Positions 18,017 through 28,421 of a stretch of DNA of 64,000 nt are shown piece after piece. The notes beneath the pieces were generated by a model. That model searched no databases and had not been told where the DNA came from. It was given only the letters and a program-made list of their open reading frames with translations. The translations under genes were made by a program, and so were the position numbers. This DNA is from Candidatus Mycalebacterium zealandia (lineage in GTDB: Bacteria; Desulfobacterota_D; UBA1144; Nemesobacterales; Mycalebacteriaceae): NCBI GenBank assembly GCA_014075295.1, contig CP046180.1:124001-188000 (forward strand). The letters run 5' to 3'. Every line of letters begins with the position of its first letter. The stretch's first letter is position 1.

Positions 18017-19156
18017 ATGGAAAACGGCTATATATACCTTGACAACAATGCGTCTTCCCGCGCTTTGCCTGAAGTCGTGGAAAAAACGGTTGAGGTTTTG
18101 AAGCTTGCCGGAAACCCTTCAAGCCCCCATTCCTGCGGAAGAAACATCAGAAAAACCATCGAAGACGCCCGCCGCAGTTTCGCGGCGTTTGTGGGCGCGG
18201 AGACCGAATCCGTTGTGTTCACAAGCTCCGGCACCGAAGCAAACAACATGGCCCTAATCGCGCGGGCGAAAAAACCCGCGGGCGGAAAAACAAGAATTGT
18301 AACAACGCCGGTTGAGCATTCATCGGTGAAGAAAATGTGCGCAAGTCTCGAAATTGGAGGCGCGGAAATTGCGCGGACGCGGGTGGACAGCGGCGGGCTT
18401 GTTGATATACGGGAACTTGAAAAACTGATAAAAGACGGCGCAGAGATGGTTTCGGTTCAGTGGGTCAACAACGAAACCGGGGTTATTCAGGACATTGAAA
18501 GCATCTCCGCGCTGTGCGAAGAAAACGGTGTTCTTTTCCATACGGATGCGGCGCAGGCGGCGGGCAAAATGGCGGTTGACGTGAGTGCTCTCGGCGTTGA
18601 TTTTGCCACTTTTACCGGACACAAATTCAACGCTCCGCTGGGTTGCGGCGCGATTTTCGCCAAAGACATGCTCAAACTCAACCAGATGCTGTTTGGAGGG
18701 TTTCAGGAGAGTGGTTTCAGACCCGGAACGGAGAACATGGCGGGAATAGCCGGAATTGGCGCGGCGGCGGAAATAAGAAGTCGCTCTCTTGCCGCAGACA
18801 TAAAAAGGCTCGCGGAAATGAGGGATTTTTTTGAAAACGAAATCCTGTCCGCTATTGCGGACACCACAGTCAACGGAGACACGGAAAGGCGGGTTTGCAA
18901 CACCTCAAACATAATGTTCGGCGGAGTGGACGGCGCGCAATTGACCGCCGTTCTTGACTCAACAGGCGTCAAATGCTCTCAAAGTTCCGCGTGCACCACT
19001 TCAGACCCTTCCCCGTCTTATGTGCTTACGGAGATGGGGTTTTCTCAGGAGCGGGCAAATTCAAGCATCCGGTTCAGTTTCGGCGTGGACAACTCAATGG
19101 ATGAAACGCGGCGTGCGGTGGAAATAGTGATTCAAGCCTGCGGCAAATGCGCGTGA
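18017..19156 (+). CDS. Cysteine desulfurase (NifS/IscS family), copy 2
   Basis: The 379-residue protein has YLDNNASSRALPEV, the PLP lysine K203 in GHKFNAPLGCG, GGFQESGFRPGTEN and the catalytic Cys C326 in QSSACTTSDPSPSYVL. The more conserved family start is YLDNNATT, so ASS is a small deviation. Residues around the catalytic Cys differ from copy 1, which suggests different partners rather than a recent duplication. It stands alone on the plus strand with an AAAGGTT ribosome site; the efflux gene that follows is convergent. Confidence 0.92.
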   Translation: MENGYIYLDNNASSRALPEVVEKTVEVLKLAGNPSSPHSCGRNIRKTIEDARRSFAAFVGAETESVVFTSSGTEANNMALIARAKKPAGGKTRIVTTPVEHSSVKKMCASLEIGGAEIARTRVDSGGLVDIRELEKLIKDGAEMVSVQWVNNETGVIQDIESISALCEENGVLFHTDAAQAAGKMAVDVSALGVDFATFTGHKFNAPLGCGAIFAKDMLKLNQMLFGGFQESGFRPGTENMAGIAGIGAAAEIRSRSLAADIKRLAEMRDFFENEILSAIADTTVNGDTERRVCNTSNIMFGGVDGAQLTAVLDSTGVKCSQSSACTTSDPSPSYVLTEMGFSQERANSSIRFSFGVDNSMDETRRAVEIVIQACGKCA

Positions 19157-19160
19157 GTTT

Positions 19161-22100
19161 TTACCGCCCCGCGAAACGGCGCGCGGCGCGAAGCGCGGAG
19201 CTTGCCGAAACGCGTGTAACGATGAAGCTTTTCGCGTCATCAAGAAGAATGTAAAGCACCGGCACAATGAACAGCAGAATGACCGTGCCAAAAAGCAGTC
19301 CGAAGCCGAGCGCAATTGCCATCGGGGCCAGAAAAGAGGTTTCCCCCCGCGTCTGATACATGAGTGAAGAGAGACCGCCGAAGGTGGTCAGCGAGGTTAT
19401 AATGATGGGCCTGAAACGGTATTTCGCCGCCACGGCGACCGCGAAAATCCTTTTCATATTGCGGCGGCGGCGGTTTATAAAATCCATTAGAACAAGACTG
19501 TCATTGACAACGACGCCCATAAGCGCAATCGTTCCTATTATCGCCGGAAGCGTGAACGGCTCTGCTCTGAGCAACACTCCGAATAAAACACCGATGAGCG
19601 CAAAAGGCATAACGCTCATGATTATGAACGGCTGGGAATACGAGTTTAGAATGGAGGCGAGGACGATGTATATGAGCATAAAAGCGATGATGGAAGCGCG
19701 GACAATGTCTTGCAGAGCGGCGGCGAAATCCTCTTCCTCCCCGCCGAATTCAAACGAGTATCCCGGATAGTCACCCAACAAGCCTGAAAGAAATTTTCCG
19801 GCTTCGGAGTTGGCTCTGTTTGAAGTTGTAATCGCCTGATCCACTTCGGCGGTAACGGTTGCGGTTCGTCTGTAGTTCACCCTTCTTATGTCAAGAAGAG
19901 CGGGTTGAACCTCAATGTCCGCAACGCTACCGAGGGTTATTCTCCCTCCCTGCGCGGTTTTTATCTGATGGGTGTTCAGCAGAGACACAACATCCGCCGG
20001 CGGACTTCTGTATTTAAGACGGATACTCGCCTCCTCCTTTCCCACGCGTGTGAGGGCGGCGTCAACACCGTCTCCAAGCGCCCTGACCTCTCTCGCTATT
20101 TTCGTCGTGTTGAGTCCCAGTTCGGAAGCTTTCTTCTCATCCACGTTGAGGTTGACCTCGCTCTTGCCCCAAATAAGGTCGCTACTGATACCGTAAACGC
20201 CCGGAACGTCCGCGAGAAACCTCTCCAGCCGCATGGAGATTTCTTCCAGAACCCGTGAATCCCCGCCCATTATCCGCACGTTAACGGGCTTGCCCACCGG
20301 CGGACCGACTTCCGCCACAAAGTCCGCAACCTCCGGCGCGGCAACCGAGTGCGCCACCCGGCCTCTGACCTTGTTCATAATCTCCTTGCCATTTTCGGAG
20401 CGTTTCTCAAAATCCTCGTATTCAACAAAAATAGTCGCCACGTGGTCGCCCGTAGTTGTTACGTCATCTCCTCCGCCCGAATCCACCCCCACAACGGACA
20501 AAATGTTTTTGAGAACATGCGGCGGCGTTTCACTTCTTGTGATTTCTTCAATGTGCTTCACCGAACTTTCGGTGTAGTCAAGGTTTGACTGCGCGGGCAT
20601 CCTGACACGCACAATGTATTCCATCGTGTCGCGCAGATAGAAAATGACAACCGGCATCCTCGCCGCCACCGCGAGAGATACAAACAGCACAGCGAACATC
20701 ACGGTCATTGCCGCATAGCGTTTTCTGAGAACGAAAACCAGCGCTTTCATATAGGTGGCGCGAAGCGCTATAACCCATTTCCGCGATTGGTTTTTCGTAA
20801 CCGGCTTGAGAAACTCCGCGCAGTGCGAAGGCATTATCACAAACGCCTCTATCAGTGAAACCAGAAGAGCCAGAATCGCCACTTGCGGAATTATGGAGAG
20901 AAACTTGCCTATGAGCCCACCGGCTATAAGAAGCGGCAGAAACGCCGCGAGGTTGGTCAGCACGGTTGCCATAACCGGAACCGCGACTTCGCGGGTTCCA
21001 ATGAGCGCGGCTTTGCTCGCTTTCATGCCGGAGGTTACGTATCTCTGCACGTTTTCGACCACCACGACCGCATCGTCAACCACTATTCCGATGACAAGAA
21101 CCATGCCGAACATCGAGATTAGGTTGAGCGTTATGCCGAACATTTTCATAAGCACCAAAGCACCGAAAAATGAAATCGGTATGCCGGCGGCGGTGATGGC
21201 GGCGGCACGCGGATTGAGAAAAAGCGCGAGCACCACAAGCACAAGGACGAGCCCTATGGAACCGCTCTTGAGCATCGTGGAAAACCGTTTCTGCGCGACC
21301 ACCGACTTGTCGTTTGTGATGAAAACCTCAATACCTTCGGGAAACTCGCCACGGGCGGCGTCTATTTCTTTGTGAATCCGTTTGACGGTCTCAACGGCAT
21401 GGGCGTTTTTCTGCTTGTTGATAAGAAAAGAGACCGCCGGTCTGCCGTTGATGCGCGAGCGCGTAACCTCTTTTTCCGTCCCAATCCTCACCGTGGCTAT
21501 ACTGCTCACGGGCACTTGCCCGTTTCCGGTCGGGAGTGGAATGGATAGAATTTCGTTCTCCGAGCGCAATTTCCCCTTTGTCCTTATCAGATACTCAAAC
21601 TCACCCTGACGCATTTTGCCGGCGGGCAGGTCTATGTTTCTTCCCTCTATCGCCTCTTTTACCTCTCCTATTGAAAGGTTGTGCTGGCGCAGTTTCAGAG
21701 GATCTATTTCAACCCAGAACACGGGGTCGCTCATGCCCGAAGTGGTTAGAGAGCCGACTCCCTTGACGAGACGGATTTTGTCCCTGAGTTTCAGCGCTTC
21801 CGCACGCAGAATAAGAGGGTCAACCGTGCCACCTATTGAGACGTTGATAAGCGGGAAGTTCGGTTCAAACTCTTTAACAATCGGCTCCTCAATGCCTTCG
21901 GGAAGCCGCGAGCGCACTTGGGAAACGCGGGATTCAACATCCTGCGCGATCTTCACAGGGTCTTCGCCGGGACGCAGTTCAATCACGATTACCGACGAAC
22001 CCTCCGAAGAAACCGAGCGCACCTTGTCTATCGCGGACAGATCGCTTATCTCCTCCTCAATGGGAATGGTTACAAGACGTTCAACATCCTCGGCGGTCGC

Positions 22101-22259
22101 GCCTTGGTAGGAAGTGCGAACTGTAACGATTTCAAGCCCCACCGAGGGAAAGGTTTCAAGCGGAAGAGAGAGGTAGATGAGAAATCCCGAAATAATCACT
22201 CCGACCATTAACAGGTTGGAGAAGACCGGATTCCTAATTGAAAATCCTATCAAGTTCAT
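19161..22259 (-). CDS. RND-family efflux permease (AcrB/HAE1-like)
   Basis: The 1032-residue inner-membrane protein has the RND layout: an N-terminal membrane helix (SNLLMVGVIISGFLIYLSL), a large periplasmic loop, a block of helices with the proton-relay pair DD in GIVVDDAVVVVENVQ, and a repeat of this arrangement in the second half. The TGMSDPVFWVEIDPLKLRQ porter-domain segment is typical. It exports hydrophobic or amphipathic compounds using the proton gradient. It is paired with the membrane-fusion protein gene that ends 2 bp before its start. No outer-membrane factor (TolC) gene is adjacent, so a distant one must serve. Confidence 0.94.
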   Translation of the reverse strand: MNLIGFSIRNPVFSNLLMVGVIISGFLIYLSLPLETFPSVGLEIVTVRTSYQGATAEDVERLVTIPIEEEISDLSAIDKVRSVSSEGSSVIVIELRPGEDPVKIAQDVESRVSQVRSRLPEGIEEPIVKEFEPNFPLINVSIGGTVDPLILRAEALKLRDKIRLVKGVGSLTTSGMSDPVFWVEIDPLKLRQHNLSIGEVKEAIEGRNIDLPAGKMRQGEFEYLIRTKGKLRSENEILSIPLPTGNGQVPVSSIATVRIGTEKEVTRSRINGRPAVSFLINKQKNAHAVETVKRIHKEIDAARGEFPEGIEVFITNDKSVVAQKRFSTMLKSGSIGLVLVLVVLALFLNPRAAAITAAGIPISFFGALVLMKMFGITLNLISMFGMVLVIGIVVDDAVVVVENVQRYVTSGMKASKAALIGTREVAVPVMATVLTNLAAFLPLLIAGGLIGKFLSIIPQVAILALLVSLIEAFVIMPSHCAEFLKPVTKNQSRKWVIALRATYMKALVFVLRKRYAAMTVMFAVLFVSLAVAARMPVVIFYLRDTMEYIVRVRMPAQSNLDYTESSVKHIEEITRSETPPHVLKNILSVVGVDSGGGDDVTTTGDHVATIFVEYEDFEKRSENGKEIMNKVRGRVAHSVAAPEVADFVAEVGPPVGKPVNVRIMGGDSRVLEEISMRLERFLADVPGVYGISSDLIWGKSEVNLNVDEKKASELGLNTTKIAREVRALGDGVDAALTRVGKEEASIRLKYRSPPADVVSLLNTHQIKTAQGGRITLGSVADIEVQPALLDIRRVNYRRTATVTAEVDQAITTSNRANSEAGKFLSGLLGDYPGYSFEFGGEEEDFAAALQDIVRASIIAFMLIYIVLASILNSYSQPFIIMSVMPFALIGVLFGVLLRAEPFTLPAIIGTIALMGVVVNDSLVLMDFINRRRRNMKRIFAVAVAAKYRFRPIIITSLTTFGGLSSLMYQTRGETSFLAPMAIALGFGLLFGTVILLFIVPVLYILLDDAKSFIVTRVSASSALRAARRFAGR

Positions 22260-22260
22260 G

Positions 22261-23397
22261 CTAACGGTCTTTCAGGATTTGAACGGCGCGACCTTCTTCA
22301 AGGCGCGAGCCGCCCTCTATTATTATCTGCGAGCCGCCGGAAAACAGCGAAACCGGAATGGCAACTGTGCCCGAATCCACCCGAACCGGCTCGGACTTGA
22401 GAAAAACTTCCAGAGCTTTGCCTCCCCGCGCGACGAAAATTAACGGCACCCTGTCTTTATAAAGCACGGCAGTTATAGGTATGCGGACAACATCGGCAAG
22501 CAAGCCCGCCTCTATCTTCAAATTCACGAACTCCCCAGACCATAACTCTGTCCATACGTCCTTATCGTCCACGGAAATCTCAAGTGAGTAGGTGGTTGAA
22601 TATGCGTCGGTTTCCTTGCTGACACCCGCAACCGTTCCGGCGGCGGAGCGCGTTTCGCCCGGGGTTTTGTATTCAATAACAACCTTCGCGCCGCGTCTTG
22701 TTCTTTTCGCAATTGAAGAATCAACGCCCGCGATCACGCTGTTTTTGCGGTTGCCCGCAACTCTGGCAACCGTTTCGCCCTGCATAACCTCCTGTCCGGT
22801 GTCCGGCGGAATTTCGGTAATCGTTCCGGAAATCGGCGAGCGGATTTTGAGCCTGTCGTAATACCATTTCGCCTTTTTGTATGAAGCCTCAAACGCTTCC
22901 AACTGCGCCTGCGCTCTGTTCACCGCGCTGAGCGCTGAGTCAAGTTCATCCCGCGAAACTACGCCTTTGTCAAAAAGTTTTTTGTATTGAGAGTGTTTTC
23001 TGCGCGCCTCGTCAAAATCCGCGCGCGCCAGAGCGTGCCGCCCCGTCGCTTCCCTGAGTTCGTAAAGCCGCCCGCTGTCTTCAAGAACCATAATCACTTC
23101 GCCCTCTTTCACGCTGTCTCCGCGCGACTTTCCGATGTCAACAACAAAGCCCGCAACTCCCGAAAGAACCTTGACGCTCTGTTCCCCCTCAATCCTGCCT
23201 ATAACCGTGTCATACAGTTTGATCCGTTCGGCGCGGATGGGGACAACTCTTACCGGCACAGGGATTTCGGCAATTCCTTCCACCTGCCGCGAAGAGGTGA
23301 ATCTGAAATAAAGCAACAACACAAGAGCGAGAAAAATCCCAACTATCCAGAAAAATCTTTTCCACTGAAGGCTGAAATCTCTGCTCTTTCCACTCAT
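22261..23397 (-). CDS. RND efflux membrane-fusion (periplasmic adaptor) protein
   Basis: Starting at 23397 (MSGKSRDFSLQWK) gives 378 residues with one N-terminal membrane anchor (about 14-32), an alpha-helical hairpin rich in Ala/Glu/Arg (about 95-170, ADFDEARRKHSQYKKLFDKG), and the lipoyl/barrel halves split around it (VKVLSGVAGFVVDIGKSRGDSVKEGE and RSPISGTITEIPPDTGQEV). It links the RND permease to an outer-membrane channel. A longer frame to 23451 adds 18 residues and was not preferred. It precedes the permease in one operon, divergent from HU. Confidence 0.9.
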   Translation of the reverse strand: MSGKSRDFSLQWKRFFWIVGIFLALVLLLYFRFTSSRQVEGIAEIPVPVRVVPIRAERIKLYDTVIGRIEGEQSVKVLSGVAGFVVDIGKSRGDSVKEGEVIMVLEDSGRLYELREATGRHALARADFDEARRKHSQYKKLFDKGVVSRDELDSALSAVNRAQAQLEAFEASYKKAKWYYDRLKIRSPISGTITEIPPDTGQEVMQGETVARVAGNRKNSVIAGVDSSIAKRTRRGAKVVIEYKTPGETRSAAGTVAGVSKETDAYSTTYSLEISVDDKDVWTELWSGEFVNLKIEAGLLADVVRIPITAVLYKDRVPLIFVARGGKALEVFLKSEPVRVDSGTVAIPVSLFSGGSQIIIEGGSRLEEGRAVQILKDR

Positions 23398-23494
23398 AAG
23401 AAACCTTTGGCGCGGGTGGAGACTCACCGGAAAAACCTTCGAACACCGCAAAACCGCTCCGGAGATTTTATTAGTCTACACCTATAAAGCAGGG

Positions 23495-23523
23495 TTGAAA
23501 TAAAGATTTGTTTTTAATACAAT
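23495..23523 (+). promoter_or_regulatory. Promoter of the HU gene
   Basis: TTGAAA (23495-23500), 17-nt spacer, TACAAT (23518-23523), followed by a leader of about 30 nt containing AGGAGG in front of the ATG at 23559. Confidence 0.6.
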
Positions 23524-23558
23524 CGCCGAAAATCACCGTAGTTAACAGGAGGTTTACT

Positions 23559-23834
23559 ATGACAAAGTCTGATATAGCGTCTCACATCGCAATGAAGTGT
23601 GACATTTCCAAGAAGGCGGCCGGTGAGGTCCTTGATGAGATCGCATCCGTTGTTTACAAAGGAACGAAGAAATCCAAGGAGTTCACTCTGCCCGGACTTG
23701 GAAAATTTGTTGTGAGCAAACGCGCCGCACGCATGGGGCGCAACCCCGCGACGGGCGCAACAATTAAAATCCCCGCCAAGAACGTTGTGAAGTTTAAGGT
23801 GGCGAAAGCCTGTAAAGATGCTGTCGTCGGCTAA
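23559..23834 (+). CDS. HU-family DNA-binding protein
   Basis: The 91-residue protein (MTKSDIASHIAMKCDISKKA) has the HU/IHF fold with the conserved GLGKFVV strand and the DNA-contacting arm signature GRNPATGATIKIPAKNVVKFKVAK. HU bends and compacts DNA as a dimer. Ala-Arg-Met before GRNP resembles a divergent HU branch in which the protein N terminus may add DNA contacts. The start is fixed by AGGAGG 8 nt upstream; the upstream frame is rejected. A strong terminator follows. Confidence 0.93.
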   Translation: MTKSDIASHIAMKCDISKKAAGEVLDEIASVVYKGTKKSKEFTLPGLGKFVVSKRAARMGRNPATGATIKIPAKNVVKFKVAKACKDAVVG

Positions 23835-23860
23835 CAGTCGTTTCAGCATCAAACAAGACT

Positions 23861-23896
23861 AAAAAAACCGGAGCCTTCAAATGCTCCGGTTTTTTT
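23861..23896. terminator. Bidirectional rho-independent terminator
   Basis: AAAAAAACCGGAGC (23861-23874) pairs with GCTCCGGTTTTTTT (23883-23896) around an 8-nt loop. Runs of A and T on both sides let it serve HU from the left and the DUF3891 gene from the right. Confidence 0.9.
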
Positions 23897-24650
23897 AGGC
23901 GTTTTCAGGAGACAGGCAAAAAACCATCTTCTCTCCGGTGCGCCCCTCTGCCTGTTTGAGCAGTTGCGCGTTTGAGTCAAACTTATCCCCACGCACCCGG
24001 GTAAAACCGATTTCAAAACTCAAATCCTCACCCCGCGAAAAGGGCCACGGGCTTGCCGAATAAATGTTTTCATCCGTCATTGTAAGGCGGACCGTTTCCT
24101 CTCCGCCGTTTTCAAGCGGCACGCCACTCATCTCAAAACTTTCCCATCCGTGGCACAAAACAAGCGAAAGCGCGTCTCCGGTTTGAAGCAGTCTCAAATC
24201 CCTCTCCACACGGGCGGGAATGTCTTCCACGCTCTCCACGCAGAGTGAACGGGCAACAAACTCATCTATCTCTCTCCTCAGGGCGAGAGACCACTTGTTC
24301 TCTCCGCGCGACAGCACTCTGTCATTGAATTTTTTGAAGTGAAGCGCGATAAGAGCGCACGCTTCGGGGCGCGCTGTGCTGTGAGCGTTGAAAGACCGCC
24401 TCCATATATCGCACTGTTTTTGTGGCGGAACTTCAGTAAAGGATTCGGGCACGCCGTCCGGATTGAGAACGGGCGAGGAATCCGCTTCCTTCCATCCGCA
24501 GTCATGCTCGGAAATGGCGAAAAGCAAATCATCGGACGGAGAGGTAAAGAAAAAACCGCCACCCCATAAACTCATTATTTCGGCGGAAAGCCGCGCGTGG
24601 TCGTCCTGCGCAAACAAAAGCCAGCCACCGCCGGTTTTTCTGCGAATCAT
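23895..24650 (-). CDS. DUF3891 family protein
   Basis: The 251-residue protein starts MIRRKTGGGWLLFAQDDHA and contains AISEHDCGWKEADSSPVL and LIALHFKKF, a His/Asp-rich pattern of the DUF3891 family. These motifs look like metal ligands of an HD-like alpha-helical fold, but no activity is known to me. The start at 24650 matches the family N terminus; the frame continues to 24710 without match. It is divergent from the Sua5 gene. Confidence 0.75.
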   Translation of the reverse strand: MIRRKTGGGWLLFAQDDHARLSAEIMSLWGGGFFFTSPSDDLLFAISEHDCGWKEADSSPVLNPDGVPESFTEVPPQKQCDIWRRSFNAHSTARPEACALIALHFKKFNDRVLSRGENKWSLALRREIDEFVARSLCVESVEDIPARVERDLRLLQTGDALSLVLCHGWESFEMSGVPLENGGEETVRLTMTDENIYSASPWPFSRGEDLSFEIGFTRVRGDKFDSNAQLLKQAEGRTGEKMVFCLSPENA

Positions 24651-24764
24651 AATCCGCAAAGGATAACACAACACCTGTTTCCCAAGGCAGTCAGAAACAG
24701 GCTTCTGCAAACGGCGTGCCTAAATAAATCAAGTCAGCACAAAACGGGCATAATAAAAACTGTT

Positions 24765-25406
24765 GTGGAGCGTGTTGAGACCAAAATTGTGAAGGCGTCC
24801 GACCCCGATGCGGCGCGAAAAGCCGCCGAAGTCGTTCTTTCGGGCGGAATAATCGTCTATCCGACTGAAACCCTTTACGGGATTGGCGGGCTCGCTCTCA
24901 GGTGCGGCGCGGCGCAAAGGGTGTCGGAAATCAAGCAAAGACAAGAGGGCAAGCCCTTTTCCGTTCTTGTGGGCGACATGGAAATGCTTCACCGCCATTT
25001 TTTCATTTCGGAAAAACAGGCGGACGCCTACGGGAAAATGCTGCCCCTGCCCCTGACCCTCGTGCTTCGCGGGAAAACTTCTGGCGCGTTCCCTCCCGAA
25101 GTTTCAAAAGACGGGCAAACCGCCGTGAGAATATCGGGCGGAGAATTCGTGCAGCGGCTTTTTGAAGTTCTCAAAGAGCCGTTGATATCGTCCAGCGCGA
25201 ACATAAGCGGCTCTGAAAACTTACTCTCCGGCTCCGAAGCGGCGCGGATTTTCAGCGGCAAAGTTGAACTAATAGTCGATTCCGGTAATCTACCGTCGTC
25301 TCAAGGTTCCGCGATAGTAAGTCTCGCAGGAAAAACACCGGAAATTCTGCGCGATGGCGACCTTGAACCCGAACAACTGAAAGATTTTCTGCAATGGCTG
25401 TCGTAA
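24765..25406 (+). CDS. L-threonylcarbamoyladenylate synthase (Sua5/TsaC/YrdC family)
   Basis: The YrdC domain is complete: VYPTETLYGIGGLA at the N terminus, IKQRQEGKPFSVLVGD, PLPLTLVLRGK, TAVRIS and SSANISGSENL. It makes threonylcarbamoyl-AMP from Thr, bicarbonate and ATP for t6A37 tRNA modification. Length from the GTG at 24765 is 213 residues, right for the short TsaC form without a Sua5 C-terminal domain. No ATG is available upstream near the conserved start, so GTG is inferred; exact start uncertain. The 3' end overlaps the DUF1015 gene by 13 bp. Confidence 0.88.
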   Translation: MERVETKIVKASDPDAARKAAEVVLSGGIIVYPTETLYGIGGLALRCGAAQRVSEIKQRQEGKPFSVLVGDMEMLHRHFFISEKQADAYGKMLPLPLTLVLRGKTSGAFPPEVSKDGQTAVRISGGEFVQRLFEVLKEPLISSSANISGSENLLSGSEAARIFSGKVELIVDSGNLPSSQGSAIVSLAGKTPEILRDGDLEPEQLKDFLQWLS

Positions 25407-26602
25407 AAGGTTTCCACGCGATTCTCTACAATTCTGAAAAAACGGGCGACTTGTCCAATATTGTCGCTCCACCTTACGATGTTATTGACTCTGCGGGACA
25501 GGAATCTCTTTATGAAAAACATCCGCTCAATTTTGTGAGGTTGATTCTTTCAAAAGAGCCCGGCGAAAAACGCTATATCTCGGCTGCCGAAACCTTGAAA
25601 AAATGGCTTGACGAAAAAATTCTTCAAAGAGAGGAAAAGCCAGCGATTTTTCAGTATTTTCAAGACTTCGAATTTGAAGGAAACCGCTTTACGAGAAAAG
25701 GTTTCATAGCGGCGGTAAAAATAGAGGGTTTTAAAAACGGGGTTGTTCTCCCGCACGAAAAAACCTTTAAAAAACACAAAGACGACCGCCTTAAACTAAC
25801 CGAGGCGTGCGAAGCGAACCTGAGTCAGGTTTTTTCAATTTATTCCGATCCCGAAGGTCTAGTTGAAAAAACAATTGAAAATTCGGCGCGGGAGCCGTTC
25901 GCGGAAATAGATTTTGAGGGAATAAAAAATACCGTTTGGAAAGTAAACGATGAAGAAACGCTCGCCCGGGTTTCAGATTTAATGAGCGACAAAAAACTTC
26001 TCATCGCGGATGGTCACCACCGCTATGAAACGGCGATTAACTACAGAAATAAACGCGGGGGGAACGGTCTCCATGAATATGTGATGATGTTTCTGTGCCG
26101 CGCCGAAGGAAACAGCCTCGTTGTGGGACCAACTCACCGAGCGGTGAAAAACTTTAATGGAATATCGGGCGCGGAACTCGCCGTGAATTTGAAAAAAGAG
26201 TTCGAATGCGCGGAAATATCAGCGATGAGCGAAGAGAAACTGCGCCGTGACCAAATTATTTTTGTCTATGATAAATGCGAAAAATCCCTTGTTTTTTCCC
26301 CGGAAAACAAAGAGAAAACCTATAAAACAATGGGAGTGATAACCTTACAAAACACTATCATTGAAAAAATTATTGAAGGAAAAATGAGTGCTCCCGCGCC
26401 GGAAATTATTTTTATAAAATCACGCGCGGAAATCCTTAAACTCATCAAAACCGGAGAATGTGAAGCGGGCTTTATAATGCCGGACCCGCTGATAAAAGAC
26501 GTGATGGACGCGGCGGAACAAGGAGTCAGAATGCCGCAAAAAACCACCTATTTTTATCCGAAAATCCTTTCCGGAATTGCGATAAACCCCCTGTGGAACT
26601 AA
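25394..26602 (+). CDS. DUF1015 family protein
   Basis: The 402-residue protein has the DUF1015 hallmarks: APPYDVID near residue 25, [23 protein letters not shown] (about 117-132) and [18 protein letters not shown] (about 200). In the literature the family is linked only loosely to phosphotransfer or SpoIIE-like roles; function is unknown. Start is within the end of the Sua5 gene, so translation is likely coupled. It precedes lepA by 19 bp. Confidence 0.88.
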   Translation: MAVVKGFHAILYNSEKTGDLSNIVAPPYDVIDSAGQESLYEKHPLNFVRLILSKEPGEKRYISAAETLKKWLDEKILQREEKPAIFQYFQDFEFEGNRFTRKGFIAAVKIEGFKNGVVLPHEKTFKKHKDDRLKLTEACEANLSQVFSIYSDPEGLVEKTIENSAREPFAEIDFEGIKNTVWKVNDEETLARVSDLMSDKKLLIADGHHRYETAINYRNKRGGNGLHEYVMMFLCRAEGNSLVVGPTHRAVKNFNGISGAELAVNLKKEFECAEISAMSEEKLRRDQIIFVYDKCEKSLVFSPENKEKTYKTMGVITLQNTIIEKIIEGKMSAPAPEIIFIKSRAEILKLIKTGECEAGFIMPDPLIKDVMDAAEQGVRMPQKTTYFYPKILSGIAINPLWN

Positions 26603-26621
26603 TAAAACACCGGTCGGAGAA

Positions 26622-28415
26622 ATGAATCCGCGAAACATACGCAACTTCTCAATAATAGCGCATGTGGACCACGGCAAGTCCACGCTTGCCGACCGCATAC
26701 TTGAATTTACGGGAACTTTGAGCGAGCGCGAAAAAAAAGACCAGTTTCTTGACCAGATGGAGCTTGAGCGTGAGCGCGGAATTACGATCAAAGCCCAGGC
26801 GGTCAAAATCAATTACACCGCCGATGACGGCGAAACCTATGAATTAAATCTGATAGACACGCCCGGACACGTTGATTTCAGTTACGAGGTTTCCAGAAGC
26901 CTAATGGCGTGCGAGGGGGCGCTTCTTGTTGTTGACGCTTCGCAGGGGGTTGAAGCGCAGACGTTGGCGCACACATATCTCGCCGCGGATTCGGGGCTTG
27001 AAATTCTTCCGGTGATAAACAAAATTGACCTTCCTTCCGCCGAGCCCGAAAGAGTGAAGGCGGAAATAGAAGAAATTCTGGGAATTGACACAAGCGACGC
27101 GATTCGGGCAAGCGCGAAAGACGGAACGGGCGTAAAAGAAATTCTTGAAATGGTCATAAAAAAAATACCCCATCCGTCGGGAAAAAGTAGCAATCCCCTT
27201 AAAGCGCTGATTTTTGACAGTTGGTTCAGTTCGTACGAGGGCGTGGCGATGCTCGTAAGGGTGTTTGAGGGAAAACTCCGAATTGGCGGACGAATAAGAC
27301 TTATGTCAACCGGCAAACAGTATTTTGTGAAAAAACTCGGCGTATTCAGTCCGAATCTAATTGAAACTGAAGAACTGGAAACCGGCGAAGTCGGTTTTGT
27401 AACAGCCGCGGTGAGGGAAATTAACGAAGCCCATGTCGGGGACACCATAACGGACACGGAAAATCCGTCTTCGGAGCCGTTTGAAGGTTTTAAGGTGATG
27501 AAACCGATGGTTTTCAGCGGCCTGTATCCCACAAACACGGGAGAGTATGAAAAACTGCGCGAGGCGCTTGAAAAACTGATACTCAACGACTCCTCCTTTG
27601 TTTACGAGCCTGAAACCTCCGCCGCGCTCGGTTTTGGATTTCGTTGCGGATTTCTCGGACTGCTTCACATGGAAATAATAAAAGAGCGTCTTGAAAGAGA
27701 GTTTGATCTTGAATTAATTACGACCGCGCCGACTGTAATTTACAAAACCGTTCATGTTTCGGGGGAAGAAAAATTCATAGACAATCCCGCCGATTTTCCG
27801 ATGGGCGACAAAAGGATGTCGGTTGAAGAGCCGTTTGTTCTGGTTTCAATACACATGCCCTCGAACTCTCTGGGGCAGGTTATCGATCTGTGCGAAAAAA
27901 GGCGGGGGGTTCAGAAAAATATGAGATATGTAACGCCCGAGCGGCTTATTCTTGAATACAGTTTGCCGCTTTCGGAAATAGTTTTTGATTTTTACGACCG
28001 CTTGAAATCAGTTTCACGCGGCTACGCCTCAATGGACTACGAACCCGCCGGATACGCGCAGTCAAACCTCACGCGGCTTGACATTCTCGTCAACGGCGAT
28101 CCGGTTGACGCCCTTTCACTGATTGTCCACAAAGACAAAGCGTATGAGCGCGGACGGGATTTAATTGAAAAATTAAAGGAATTAATTCCGCGCCAATTAT
28201 ACGAAGTCGCAATACAGGCGGCGATTGGAAGCCGCGTAATCGCAAGGGAAACCGTCCGCGCGATGAGAAAAGACGTAACCTCAAAATGTTATGGCGGCGA
28301 TGTTACAAGAAAAAGAAAACTGCTTGAAAAACAAAAAGAGGGGAAAAAACGCATGAAGCAGGTCGGCAGCGTGGAAATACCTCAGGAAGCGTTTCTCGCG
28401 GTTTTGAAAACTTGA
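26622..28415 (+). CDS. lepA: Elongation factor 4 (LepA), ribosome GTPase
   Basis: The 597-residue protein has the GTPase motifs [12 protein letters not shown] (G1), RGITIKAQ (G2), DTPGHVDF (G3) and NKIDLP (G4), followed by domain II, EF-G-like III and V domains and the LepA-specific C-terminal domain ([22 protein letters not shown]). EF4 acts on translating or assembling ribosomes. The ATG at 26622 has a GGAGA ribosome site. It ends 6 bp from the convergent TPP enzyme; GAAGG/CCTTC in this gap may form a weak terminator. Confidence 0.97.
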   Translation: MNPRNIRNFSIIAHVDHGKSTLADRILEFTGTLSEREKKDQFLDQMELERERGITIKAQAVKINYTADDGETYELNLIDTPGHVDFSYEVSRSLMACEGALLVVDASQGVEAQTLAHTYLAADSGLEILPVINKIDLPSAEPERVKAEIEEILGIDTSDAIRASAKDGTGVKEILEMVIKKIPHPSGKSSNPLKALIFDSWFSSYEGVAMLVRVFEGKLRIGGRIRLMSTGKQYFVKKLGVFSPNLIETEELETGEVGFVTAAVREINEAHVGDTITDTENPSSEPFEGFKVMKPMVFSGLYPTNTGEYEKLREALEKLILNDSSFVYEPETSAALGFGFRCGFLGLLHMEIIKERLEREFDLELITTAPTVIYKTVHVSGEEKFIDNPADFPMGDKRMSVEEPFVLVSIHMPSNSLGQVIDLCEKRRGVQKNMRYVTPERLILEYSLPLSEIVFDFYDRLKSVSRGYASMDYEPAGYAQSNLTRLDILVNGDPVDALSLIVHKDKAYERGRDLIEKLKELIPRQLYEVAIQAAIGSRVIARETVRAMRKDVTSKCYGGDVTRKRKLLEKQKEGKKRMKQVGSVEIPQEAFLAVLKT

Positions 28416-28421
28416 AGGTTT

